From JAVBMO01 sp031552355 (GTDB lineage: Bacteria > Bacteroidota > Bacteroidia > Bacteroidales > P3): a stretch of DNA of 5,831 nucleotides. Each line of letters opens with the position of its first letter. Within the stretch, counting starts at the first letter, position 1. This document shows, in pieces, positions 1 through 5,600 of this stretch. The notes under the pieces are model-generated. The model made no database searches. It saw nothing but the letters and a program-made list of their open reading frames with translations, and was not told the DNA's origin. Where the stretch lies: positions 1 through 5,831 of the forward strand of contig JAVBMO010000087.1 in NCBI GenBank assembly GCA_031552355.1, written 5' to 3'. The translations under genes were made by a program, and so were the position numbers.

Positions 1-1
1 A

Positions 2-496
2 TTGAATCAAGGCCAAATTGAGCAAAAGCTTTATGACTACTATGGCGTAGAGCAAATTATTTGGTTGGGCGATGGCATTGAAGGCGACGACACCGACGGC
101 CATGTGGACGATATTACCCGTTTTGTGAATGCCGATACGGTAATTACTGTAGTTGAACCCAATAAAAACGATTTTAATCACCAGCCTTTGAAAGAAAATT
201 TGGACTTGTTGAATAAAGTACGCCTTTTGAATGGCAAACAGTTGAATGTGGCCGAATTGCCCATGCCAAAACCTGTCATTTGGGACGGCCAACGTTTACC
301 GGCTTCGTATGCCAATTTCTATATTGCCAACCATGCGGTAATTGTGCCTTTGTACAACTGTAAGGAAGACCAAAAGGCTATGGATATTTTGGAAGAATGT
401 TTTAAAGACCGCAAAGTAATCGGCATTGATTCTACCGAAATTATTTGGGGTTTAGGAAGTTTTCATTGCCTGAGCCAGCAGGAACCGGCAGTCTGA
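2..496 (+). CDS. aguA: Agmatine deiminase, C-terminal part (5' end outside window)
   Basis: This is the C-terminal 164 codons of an agmatine deiminase (peptidylarginine deiminase-like PAD_porph family). The enzyme hydrolyses agmatine to N-carbamoylputrescine and ammonia in the cytoplasm, a step in putrescine synthesis from arginine. The fragment holds the family signature GDDTDGHVDDITRF (fragment residues 28-41), with the catalytic His34 and Asp36. The C-terminal GSFHCLSQQEP holds the nucleophilic cysteine, Cys156, eight residues before the end. Family members are roughly 340-370 residues long, so about half the gene lies to the left. The reading frame is open to the window edge and the TTG at position 2 is not a credible start. 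The gene ends in TGA and is followed by a hairpin terminator. It converges with the lipoprotein gene. The family call is firm; that agmatine rather than a peptidyl-arginine is the substrate is inferred from the signatures. Confidence 0.93.
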   Translation: MNQGQIEQKLYDYYGVEQIIWLGDGIEGDDTDGHVDDITRFVNADTVITVVEPNKNDFNHQPLKENLDLLNKVRLLNGKQLNVAELPMPKPVIWDGQRLPASYANFYIANHAVIVPLYNCKEDQKAMDILEECFKDRKVIGIDSTEIIWGLGSFHCLSQQEPAV

Positions 497-523
497 AGAC
501 AGGATTTTGAGTTATTTCTAACT

Positions 524-564
524 GGAAGCTTGTTTGCACAAAATTTGCAAACAAGCTTTCTTGT
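524..564 (+). terminator. Hairpin terminator of aguA
   Basis: A perfect 13-bp inverted repeat, AAGCTTGTTTGCA (526-538) and its complement (546-558), has a 7-nt loop. It is followed on the plus strand by a T-rich run (557-565). It lies 29 nt after the aguA stop and just before the stop codon of the convergent lipoprotein gene. It is best placed to end aguA transcripts. The minus-strand side has no good T-tract, so two-way action is only possible. Confidence 0.75.
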
Positions 565-1637
565 TATTGGATATGAAAGCGTAGTCCCAATTGGAAATTC
601 AACAGGCCCAATCCTTCCTTATAGGTATCAGGGAAATGTATTTCCTGCGTGGAACCATTCATTTCCAAGGTCATTCCACTTAGCGCCCCTGTTGTTCCTG
701 AAAAATTAGCTGCAATTCCGAGATTTTCCAAGAATTTATATTCCAAACCCAATACAAAATAAGCGCCAATAGTGCCACCATAGAGAGAGGGTTTATAGAT
801 GTTCTCCATGATACATGTACTTTTGTAACCTGTATAGCCAAGGCCTACACCGGTTTGAAAAATCAATTTTGCATTGTTAGTAGCAAGACGACACATAAAC
901 GCGGGACCGATAAATAAAATTATGTCTTTGGTCATGGAGGTTGTTATACCATAAGCGTCAATTGCAGTTCTATCTGAAGAAGCATTGTATTGAGTATAGA
1001 CCAATCGAATTCCATACCAGTCTGTAAAATAATAGTCGGCATAAACATCCCAACCAAAACCCGAAGAAAGGTCTTGTGCTACACTTCTTTGTTCGGCATT
1101 CAGATCAGCAGCTATACTGGCAGTACGAATGGAATAACCTGCATCTACGCCTAATTCCCAGCGAGGAAGTTTTCTGTTTCTGTAAATAATGTCATTTGTT
1201 GAATTGCTGACATAGGTTGGAGAGTTCTTTTGGGCGGTATCGTCTGTATTGGAGGAATCCTGAATTTCTGAAATATCTTTGATTCTTAACACGGTTGCTG
1301 TAAATTGGTGGCAACTACTTCCCCAAAAAGAAGGTTTTGTATGTTTGGTAATAAGAACAGCATTAGCCCCGAATGTTTTTGCCTTATTTTTCAACAAATT
1401 GATCATACTAAGCGAATCACAATTTACGGTCATTCCCGCGTCACCAACAGATATAATTCCCAAAGATTCGGCATTGGCAGGCACCAATTCCTGTTTTTCA
1501 AAAACCTTCACAGTAGTTTCAGGTGACAGACTGGGGTAGGTTTTAATCATAACGTTAGAAACACGCGGATTACAGGAAGTGAAAACGCCAATTAAACCGA
1601 GACATAATAGGTAGAGAGAAGAGTATTTTTTAGTCAT
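564..1637 (-). CDS. Predicted lipoprotein with RcsF/DUF4156-like domain and C-terminal beta-barrel-like domain
   Basis: I do not recognise this as a named gene. The 357-residue product starts with a lipoprotein signal peptide: Lys3-Lys4, a hydrophobic core 8-19 and lipobox FTSC with Cys22 as the likely lipidated residue. Residues about 40-118 resemble the small RcsF/DUF4156-like fold, with the motif KTFGANAVLITKH (88-99 region) and two cysteines, Cys73 and Cys109, that could form a disulfide. A Ser/Thr/Asn/Asp-rich linker (about 122-150) follows. Residues about 160-357 are alternating aromatic and glycine-rich strands (for example GWDVYADYYFTDWYGIRLVY) ending in LGLRFHIQ, typical of Bacteroidota outer-membrane beta-barrel proteins of the PF13505/PF13568 type. 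The expected location is the outer membrane. The ATG is supported by the signal peptide starting right at it. It follows tonB on the same strand after about 208 nt and has its own promoter candidates, so it is probably a separate unit. Its function is unknown; envelope sensing or a structural role are guesses. Confidence 0.8.
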   Translation of the reverse strand: MTKKYSSLYLLCLGLIGVFTSCNPRVSNVMIKTYPSLSPETTVKVFEKQELVPANAESLGIISVGDAGMTVNCDSLSMINLLKNKAKTFGANAVLITKHTKPSFWGSSCHQFTATVLRIKDISEIQDSSNTDDTAQKNSPTYVSNSTNDIIYRNRKLPRWELGVDAGYSIRTASIAADLNAEQRSVAQDLSSGFGWDVYADYYFTDWYGIRLVYTQYNASSDRTAIDAYGITTSMTKDIILFIGPAFMCRLATNNAKLIFQTGVGLGYTGYKSTCIMENIYKPSLYGGTIGAYFVLGLEYKFLENLGIAANFSGTTGALSGMTLEMNGSTQEIHFPDTYKEGLGLLNFQLGLRFHIQ

Positions 1638-1652
1638 TTTTTGATTTTTTTA

Positions 1653-1660
1653 CAAATTTA
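1653..1660 (-). promoter_or_regulatory. Candidate -7 box for the lipoprotein gene (proximal)
   Basis: On the minus strand the sequence reads TAAATTTG, a full match to the Bacteroidota -7 consensus TAnnTTTG, 15 nt before the ATG. I see no convincing -33 TTG at the usual spacing, and the resulting leader would be under 10 nt. It is therefore a weaker candidate than its box match alone suggests. Confidence 0.3.
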
Positions 1661-1697
1661 CATATAAAAATTCATAAATATCTCATAACAACAGACA

Positions 1698-1705
1698 CAA
1701 AATTA
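1698..1705 (-). promoter_or_regulatory. Candidate -7 box for the lipoprotein gene (distal)
   Basis: On the minus strand the sequence reads TAATTTTG, another full match to TAnnTTTG, 60 nt upstream of the ATG. It would give a leader of about 50 nt, a more usual length than the proximal candidate gives. No clear -33 element is visible. In such AT-rich DNA a chance match is possible. Confidence 0.35.
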
Positions 1706-1780
1706 CTATGTAAGTAGTAAATAGTTTACCTTGATAACTTGTAAATAATTGGTTTTGGGGTAGGTTCTTTTTATAAATTT

Positions 1781-1804
1781 GACTGCAACTTACCTGTTGC
1801 AGTC
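1781..1804 (-). terminator. Hairpin downstream of tonB, possible terminator
   Basis: A perfect 9-bp inverted repeat, GACTGCAAC (1781-1789) and GTTGCAGTC (1796-1804), encloses a 6-nt loop, 41 nt past the tonB stop. The minus-strand sequence after it is AAATTTATAAAAAG, which is not a proper T-tract. It could end or stabilise the 3' end of the exbB-exbD-tonB mRNA. The repeat itself is certain; the role is inferred. Confidence 0.45.
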
Positions 1805-1824
1805 GAATGAAGATAAATTTTTCT

Positions 1825-1856
1825 GAACAAATTAAAAATATCCTTTTAATTTGTTC
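1825..1856 (-). terminator. Hairpin overlapping the tonB stop codon
   Basis: A perfect 13-bp inverted repeat, GAACAAATTAAAA (1825-1837) and its complement (1844-1856), has a 6-nt loop. On the minus strand the 5' arm contains the last codons of tonB and the stop (1846-1848). The stem is AT-rich with few G-C pairs, and is followed by AGAAAAATTTATC rather than a T-tract. It may act together with the second hairpin 20 nt further on as a transcript end. Confidence 0.45.
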
Positions 1857-2637
1857 GCAAAAACTTATAGGTAATTGTTCCTACTTGCACATCAGCGGCA
1901 TCATCGTCGGCACTAAATTTTGATTGGCGCGCAGCTTGTTCCGCCATTTTCCAAAGAGAACCATCAGCTGCTGTGGTCCCGCGTTGTCCCGCTTCGGCAC
2001 GTGTTACATTTCCGTTCTTATCCACCCATATTTTTACAACCACAGTTCCTTCTTCTTTTGAGGTGTATTGTGGCTTGGGCAAACTTTTAGAACTGCGTCC
2101 GCTAAGGCTGAATGAAATGCCGCTACCTTTTCCTGAACCGCTTCCACTACCGGAATAATTACCGGAATTAGGATTTCCATCGGGACGACCTTGGTCCCCA
2201 ACTCCTCCTGCAACTCCCTGGCTTGAACCTGAACCGCCATTTGTTTGAGTGTTTCTACGAAACAACGCATTAGGGTTAATTTGTTCCTGAACAGGTGTTT
2301 CTTGAGTTGTGGGTTGTTGGTTTGGTTTAGTTTGTTGATTTTTCTTATTTTTCAAATAAATAGATTCTTCTGTACTTTGAGTAGAAATTTGTTCATCATT
2401 TGTTGAAGAGTAGGCCGATTGGGCAGGAGAAGTTTCTGAGCCCGGAATGGGCGTAGCTTCTTCGCCAAATCCGGTTTCGCTGTTGCCGATATTTACTTCA
2501 ACACCTTGTTCTTCAGGTGGTGGAACTTGGTAGCTAAGCCCAATAACCAAAAGTAATATAAGGAAAACCACATGAAATAGAACGGTTCCTAAACCGGCTA
2601 TCCACTTCGTTTTCCTATCCTTTTGAGTTGGTTGCAT
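1846..2637 (-). CDS. tonB: TonB-family energy transducer
   Basis: TonB spans the periplasm and passes proton-motive energy from an ExbB-ExbD complex in the inner membrane to outer-membrane transporters. This 263-residue protein has a basic N-terminus (KDRKTK), one membrane anchor (about 12-36) carrying His22, which matches the essential anchor histidine of E. coli TonB, and a short proline run (PPPEE, 39-43). A long linker follows (about 45-184); it is Gln/Asn/Ser/Thr-rich and then almost pure Gly/Ser/Asn (133-174) rather than the Pro/Lys-rich type of E. coli. The C-terminal TonB domain (about 186-263) shows YTSKEEGTVVVKIWVDKNGN, the GQRGTTAADGSL segment and the closing QVGTITYKF, all typical of Bacteroidota TonB proteins. 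It is the last gene of the operon and starts 7 nt after the exbD stop, so it is probably translationally linked. A TolA-like role cannot be excluded, since exbB-exbD-tonB order also matches tolQ-tolR-tolA. Confidence 0.88.
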   Translation of the reverse strand: MQPTQKDRKTKWIAGLGTVLFHVVFLILLLVIGLSYQVPPPEEQGVEVNIGNSETGFGEEATPIPGSETSPAQSAYSSTNDEQISTQSTEESIYLKNKKNQQTKPNQQPTTQETPVQEQINPNALFRRNTQTNGGSGSSQGVAGGVGDQGRPDGNPNSGNYSGSGSGSGKGSGISFSLSGRSSKSLPKPQYTSKEEGTVVVKIWVDKNGNVTRAEAGQRGTTAADGSLWKMAEQAARQSKFSADDDAADVQVGTITYKFLRTN

Positions 2638-2644
2638 AGTTCAA

Positions 2645-3055
2645 TTATTCTTTTGGCGATGTAGCTAAAATCACTTTATGTGTATTGCCTGTTTTTTGAT
2701 TGATGGCATTCACGGCATCAATCACATTGACAACATATTGTACAGGAACTGTTTTGTCTGAACGTAAAACAACTACAGCATCGGGCGTGCCGGCAATAGC
2801 TTGTTGAAGTGTATTTTCTAATTGTTCGGCCGCAACAGGAGTTTCGCCGACAAAAAATGAATACGAATCGTTTATATATACGGTTACATTTTGTTTGGCT
2901 ATGGTTTTGCTTGAACTTTCAGGTAAAAGTAGCTTTACAGCATTCGGGCTTATCATGGTTGAGGTAATCATGAAAAAAATAAGCAAAAGAAAAACCAAGT
3001 CCGACATGGTTGCAGAACTGAAATCTACCTTGATTTGGTTACGGCTTCTAATCAT
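2645..3055 (-). CDS. exbD: ExbD/TolR-family biopolymer transport protein
   Basis: ExbD forms, with ExbB, the inner-membrane proton channel that energises TonB. The 136-residue protein has a short cytoplasmic N-terminus, one membrane helix (about 17-35: MSDLVFLLLIFFMITSTM) and a periplasmic domain. Asp19 at the start of the helix corresponds to the proton-carrying Asp25 of E. coli ExbD. The LLLPES segment (42-47) just after the membrane and the VVVLRSDKTVPVQYVVNVIDAV region (94-115) are family hallmarks. Its length is normal. It lies 29 nt after exbB and 7 nt before tonB, in one operon. ExbD and TolR cannot be told apart with certainty by sequence; ExbD is preferred because the third gene has a TonB-type C-terminus. 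Only one exbD is present here, whereas many Bacteroidota loci carry two in tandem. Confidence 0.9.
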   Translation of the reverse strand: MIRSRNQIKVDFSSATMSDLVFLLLIFFMITSTMISPNAVKLLLPESSSKTIAKQNVTVYINDSYSFFVGETPVAAEQLENTLQQAIAGTPDAVVVLRSDKTVPVQYVVNVIDAVNAINQKTGNTHKVILATSPKE

Positions 3056-3084
3056 AAGATAATGAATTTTAAAATGATAGCCGT

Positions 3085-3786
3085 TTATTTAATGGGTTCA
3101 TGCAACAAATCCATAAATTCAGAGGCACGAGATTCCAAAATAAAAACTACTTTATTGATTCTGGCAACTAAGAAGTTATAAAAAATATACGCAATAATCC
3201 CAACAATCAAACCGCCTACAGTGGTTACCATAGCTTCATAAATTCCGCTTGAAAGTAGCTGAATATCAATGTTGTTTCCTGCATTTGACATATCAAAGAA
3301 AGCACGAACCATGCCGGTAACTGTTCCCAAAAAGCCTAACATAGGTCCTAAGCCTGAAATCGAACCAATTACAGAAAGTCCTCTTTCCAAGGTGGTTACT
3401 TCCATTTTTCCTTCGTTTTCAATGGCTGCATTAATATCGGGCAAAGGGCGTCCCAAACGGGATAAACCTTTTCCTATCATGCGGGCAATGGGGGTATTGG
3501 TAGATTTTGCCAAAGATTTTGCAGAATCAATATTTCCTTGATGGATAAACTCTCGAATGCTGTTCATAAAGCTAGCATCGTCTTTCAATGCTTTGTTAAT
3601 GGTAAGATATCTTTCCACAAAAATGTAAACGGCAATAATTGACATAACCAATAAAAGAGGCATAATCCATCCTCCTTTAACGGCCAAATCTATAATTGAA
3701 AGTTTTTTTTCTACTACAGGTGTTGCAGCAGCTTGGGCAACAGTCGTGCCGGTGTTTTGAATTTGTAATAAAAGATTTCCTAACAT
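3085..3786 (-). CDS. exbB: MotA/TolQ/ExbB-family proton channel protein
   Basis: This 233-residue protein is the multi-helix scaffold of the ExbB-ExbD proton channel. Three membrane helices are visible: about 39-58 (ending in the FVER motif, Glu58-Arg59), about 138-163 and about 183-207. The second helix carries the family signature GPMLGFLGTVTGM (147-159). The third carries EAMVTTVGGLIVGI with Glu184, which matches the conserved TM3 glutamate of E. coli ExbB (Glu176). The cytoplasmic loop (about 61-137) contains the usual segment of small helices (GNIDSAKSLAKSTNTPIARM). The N-terminal 26 residues are mildly hydrophobic and alanine-rich, as in other Bacteroidota ExbB proteins. It is the first gene of the operon, with a clear -7 box 17 nt upstream of the ATG. 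The family is certain; ExbB rather than TolQ is inferred from the tonB downstream. Confidence 0.92.
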   Translation of the reverse strand: MLGNLLLQIQNTGTTVAQAAATPVVEKKLSIIDLAVKGGWIMPLLLVMSIIAVYIFVERYLTINKALKDDASFMNSIREFIHQGNIDSAKSLAKSTNTPIARMIGKGLSRLGRPLPDINAAIENEGKMEVTTLERGLSVIGSISGLGPMLGFLGTVTGMVRAFFDMSNAGNNIDIQLLSSGIYEAMVTTVGGLIVGIIAYIFYNFLVARINKVVFILESRASEFMDLLHEPIK

Positions 3787-3803
3787 ATAATTATCATTTT
3801 TTG

Positions 3804-3811
3804 CAAATGTA
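3804..3811 (-). promoter_or_regulatory. Candidate promoter (-7 box) of the exbB-exbD-tonB operon
   Basis: On the minus strand the sequence reads TACATTTG, a full match to TAnnTTTG. Seventeen nt further upstream lies TTAG, a 3-of-4 match to the -33 TTTG; a perfect TTTG is also present (3838-3841), but 26 nt away, which is too far. The predicted leader is only about 10-12 nt. The box is correctly oriented and is the only good candidate between the frr terminator and exbB. Confidence 0.5.
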
Positions 3812-3922
3812 CACAGAATATTGTGTTGCTAACTGGTCAAATAACGAAAATATGAACAGCAAATTGTTAATTGAAAGAGAAATTTTATTCAATATCTTGC
3901 GTAAAATTCAAATTGTTTTTAC

Positions 3923-3958
3923 AAAAAAAGCGAAAACCGATACCAGTTTTCGCTTTTT
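3923..3958 (-). terminator. Intrinsic terminator of frr
   Basis: A perfect 13-bp stem, AAAAAGCGAAAAC (3925-3937) with GTTTTCGCTTTTT (3946-3958), encloses an 8-nt loop. On the minus strand it continues in an uninterrupted T-tract (A3923-A3929 on the plus strand). It begins about 22 nt after the frr stop, and separates frr from the exbB operon on the same strand. Confidence 0.88.
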
Positions 3959-3979
3959 AAATGATTTTATTGAGAAAAA

Positions 3980-4543
3980 TCAAATAGTCATGATTTCTTT
4001 TTCTTTTTTGCCTGCATGAACATCAACTTCTGCAATATATTTGTCTGTAAGATCCTGTATTTCTTTTTCCAAAGTTTTAATCTGGTCTTCGGAAAAACCG
4101 GCATCTTTCAGTTTTTTTATTTTATCCATAATATTGCGGCGAGAATTGCGGATATGCACTTTGGCATTTTCGCCTTCGGAACGGATAGATTTCACTAATT
4201 CCTTTCGTCTTTCTTCGGTCAAAGCAGGAATAAGGATACGAAGTGTATCGCCTTCATGTTGGGGATTGAAACCTAAGTTGGCAGCCTGAATGGCTTTATC
4301 TATAGGGCTCAACATATTTTTTTCCCAAGGTTGAATAACAATACAACGGGGATCCGGAGTGGCAATATTGGCAATTTGACTTACCGGAGTGGGGGTTCCG
4401 TAGTAATCGACCTTAATACTTTCGACCATGGCAGGGCTGGCTTTGCCTGCACGAATTTTGTTTAATTCTTTTTCCAAAAATGAAATGGCACCTGCCATAT
4501 GTGTTTTGGCTTCTTCAAGATATTCTTTTCTTTGTTCTGTCAT
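3980..4543 (-). CDS. frr: Ribosome recycling factor
   Basis: Ribosome recycling factor works with EF-G to split post-termination ribosomes so that they can be reused; it is a cytoplasmic, essential protein. The 187-residue length matches the family (E. coli 185). Visible hallmarks are RAGKASPAMVESIKVDYYGT (31-50), the segment TPVSQIANI (52-60), IQPWEKNMLSPIDKAI (70-85), the LTEERRKELVK stretch (108-118) and IRNSRRN with Arg132, the conserved functional arginine. The C-terminal helix is complete. The ATG is the only start consistent with the family N-terminus. In many bacteria frr follows pyrH directly; here it stands alone, with a -7 box about 31 nt upstream, a divergent sod gene and its own terminator. 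Confidence 0.97.
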   Translation of the reverse strand: MTEQRKEYLEEAKTHMAGAISFLEKELNKIRAGKASPAMVESIKVDYYGTPTPVSQIANIATPDPRCIVIQPWEKNMLSPIDKAIQAANLGFNPQHEGDTLRILIPALTEERRKELVKSIRSEGENAKVHIRNSRRNIMDKIKKLKDAGFSEDQIKTLEKEIQDLTDKYIAEVDVHAGKKEKEIMTI

Positions 4544-4574
4544 GATGCTAAATAATGATTTGTTTTCGCAGGTA

Positions 4575-4582
4575 CAAAGATA
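4575..4582 (-). promoter_or_regulatory. Candidate promoter (-7 box) of frr
   Basis: On the minus strand the sequence reads TATCTTTG, a full match to the Bacteroidota -7 box TAnnTTTG, followed by GTACC, a context often seen at such promoters. It ends 31 nt before the frr ATG and predicts a leader of about 25 nt. No clear TTG is seen at the -33 position. Confidence 0.6.
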
Positions 4583-4702
4583 TGAAAATTTCCTATTTGT
4601 TGCGATTTAGTATGGGAACTCTTTACTAATTTATGATGAAATCGAAAAAATTGTCTGGTATAAAAGGATTGATATTAAACTATTTGTTTATAAAATGGTT
4701 TA

Positions 4703-4712
4703 TTATGCATAA
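4703..4712. promoter_or_regulatory. Palindrome upstream of sod, possible operator
   Basis: TTATGCATAA is a perfect 10-bp palindrome, 19 nt before the first sod ATG and downstream of the likely promoter region. A regulator could bind here, but a 10-bp AT-rich palindrome may occur by chance and matches no binding site that I can name. Confidence 0.2.
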
Positions 4713-4731
4713 ATCAATAAATAATTAAATC

Positions 4732-5412
4732 ATGTTACAAAAAATAAAAAAAGTCATGAAATCCTCATTTTTAACTATGTGTACTTTGGCTGCATTTAGT
4801 GGCGCAGCACAAAATCAGTCGCCCGAAAATGGCAAATTTACGTTACTGAATTTGCCTTATAAAACCGATGCATTGCAACCTTATATAAGCAAACAAACTA
4901 TGGAATTGCATTGGGGAAAACACGTGCAAACTTATATCGACAATGTGAATAAATTGATTGCCGGAAGCGGTTTTGAAAATCAATCATTGGAAGAAATTGT
5001 GAAAAAAGCTCCTGCCGGTGGATTGTACAACAATGCTTCGCAGGTTTGGAACCATAATTTTTTCTTTGCTTCTTTATCCCCCAAACCTCAAGAAAAACCT
5101 GAAGGGAAATTGCTCGAAGCCATTGACAAAGATTTTGGTTCTGTGGATGCTTTAAAGGAACAGTTTTTAAAAACAGCTACTTCGTTATTTGGTTCAGGCT
5201 GGGTTTGGTTGGTAAAAAACAAAGATGGTCATTTGAAATGGATACAAACTCCCAATGGCGACGGTGTTCTATCTAAAGATTTGCAACCTTTGCTGAATTG
5301 TGATGTTTGGGAACATGCTTACTATTTGGATTATCAAAACAAACGTGCAGATTATCTGAATGCTTTTTGGAAAGTAGTGGATTGGAAAGTGGTAGGAGAA
5401 CGATTAAAATAA
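4732..5412 (+). CDS. sodB: Exported Fe/Mn-family superoxide dismutase
   Basis: The enzyme converts superoxide to oxygen and hydrogen peroxide with an Fe or Mn centre. All four metal ligands are present: His60 (ELHWGKH), His108 (QVWNHNF), Asp191 and His195 (DVWEHAYYLDY). Second-sphere His64, Tyr68 and Gln104 are also present; Gln at this place, in the NNASQVWNH context, is typical of Fe-type and cambialistic enzymes. Val65 and Phe112 replace His31 and Trp77 of E. coli FeSOD; non-canonical residues at these places also occur in Porphyromonas gingivalis SOD. Asn189, two residues before the Asp ligand, is unusual. Unlike cytoplasmic SODs of about 190-200 residues, it has a 26-residue extension resembling a signal peptide (core about 12-22; cleavage likely after Ala25 or Ala26), so a periplasmic location is inferred. 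Cys17 lacks a proper lipobox (LTMC). A second in-frame ATG at 4756 gives a shorter signal peptide and could be the real start. No strong -7 box is seen; TTG at 4669 followed after 19 nt by TAAAATGG is a weak candidate. Confidence 0.94.
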   Translation: MLQKIKKVMKSSFLTMCTLAAFSGAAQNQSPENGKFTLLNLPYKTDALQPYISKQTMELHWGKHVQTYIDNVNKLIAGSGFENQSLEEIVKKAPAGGLYNNASQVWNHNFFFASLSPKPQEKPEGKLLEAIDKDFGSVDALKEQFLKTATSLFGSGWVWLVKNKDGHLKWIQTPNGDGVLSKDLQPLLNCDVWEHAYYLDYQNKRADYLNAFWKVVDWKVVGERLK

Positions 5413-5435
5413 AGTCTGCTTAACTATAAAATAAT

Positions 5436-5470
5436 AAAAGCCCACTTAAATTGTTTAAATGGGCTTTTTT
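5436..5470 (+). terminator. Intrinsic terminator of sod, probably bidirectional
   Basis: A 15-bp stem with one mismatch (5436-5450 with 5454-5468, core AAAAGCCCA/TGGGCTTTT) and a TTG loop ends in a run of six T. It lies 23 nt after the sod stop. On the minus strand the stem is followed by TTATTATTTTAT, so it may also end transcripts of the gene at the right edge. Confidence 0.88.
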
Positions 5471-5600
5471 ACTAATTCGAGGTTACTTCGACTAATGCCT
5501 CTCAGTTGTGCTATTTCGCATCATTGTGTAAACGAAGAGCAAGAATAAAACAATCACTTAAAGCTATTTGGTGCCAATTTGTTACTATTGCAGAAATGGC

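Noticed and set aside
1279..1539. Plus-strand open frames of 86 and 73 codons
   Set aside because: They lie wholly inside the lipoprotein gene on the other strand, overlap each other in two frames and have no protein-like features.
1703..1729. Short inverted repeats (TTACTA/TAGTAA and GTAAA/TTTAC)
   Set aside because: Stems of 5-6 AT-rich pairs are expected by chance in this intergenic DNA.
1973..2270. Open frames of 61 codons (plus) and 78 codons (minus) inside tonB
   Set aside because: They come from the repetitive Gly/Ser linker DNA and the C-terminal domain read in other frames; the tonB frame has clear domain signatures.
3269..3541. Plus-strand open frame of 90 codons
   Set aside because: It is antisense to the exbB membrane region and loop, with no family resemblance.
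3696..4019. Plus-strand open frame of 107 codons across the exbB-frr gap
   Set aside because: It overlaps the exbB start, the exbB promoter box, the frr terminator and the frr 3' end on the other strand, and its product looks like chance translation of AT-rich DNA.
4016..4610. Three plus-strand open frames of 60-82 codons
   Set aside because: Shadows of frr, a certain gene on the opposite strand.
4782..4784. Cys17 of the sod signal region as a lipoprotein cysteine
   Set aside because: The residues before it are Leu-Thr-Met, with Met at -1, where a lipobox needs a small residue; an ordinary signal peptidase site at Ala25/Ala26 fits better.
5471..5600. Possible RNA gene or small gene between the sod terminator and the right-edge gene
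   Set aside because: I found no cloverleaf, no long stem and no open frame with protein-like composition; only short imperfect repeats around 5471-5496.
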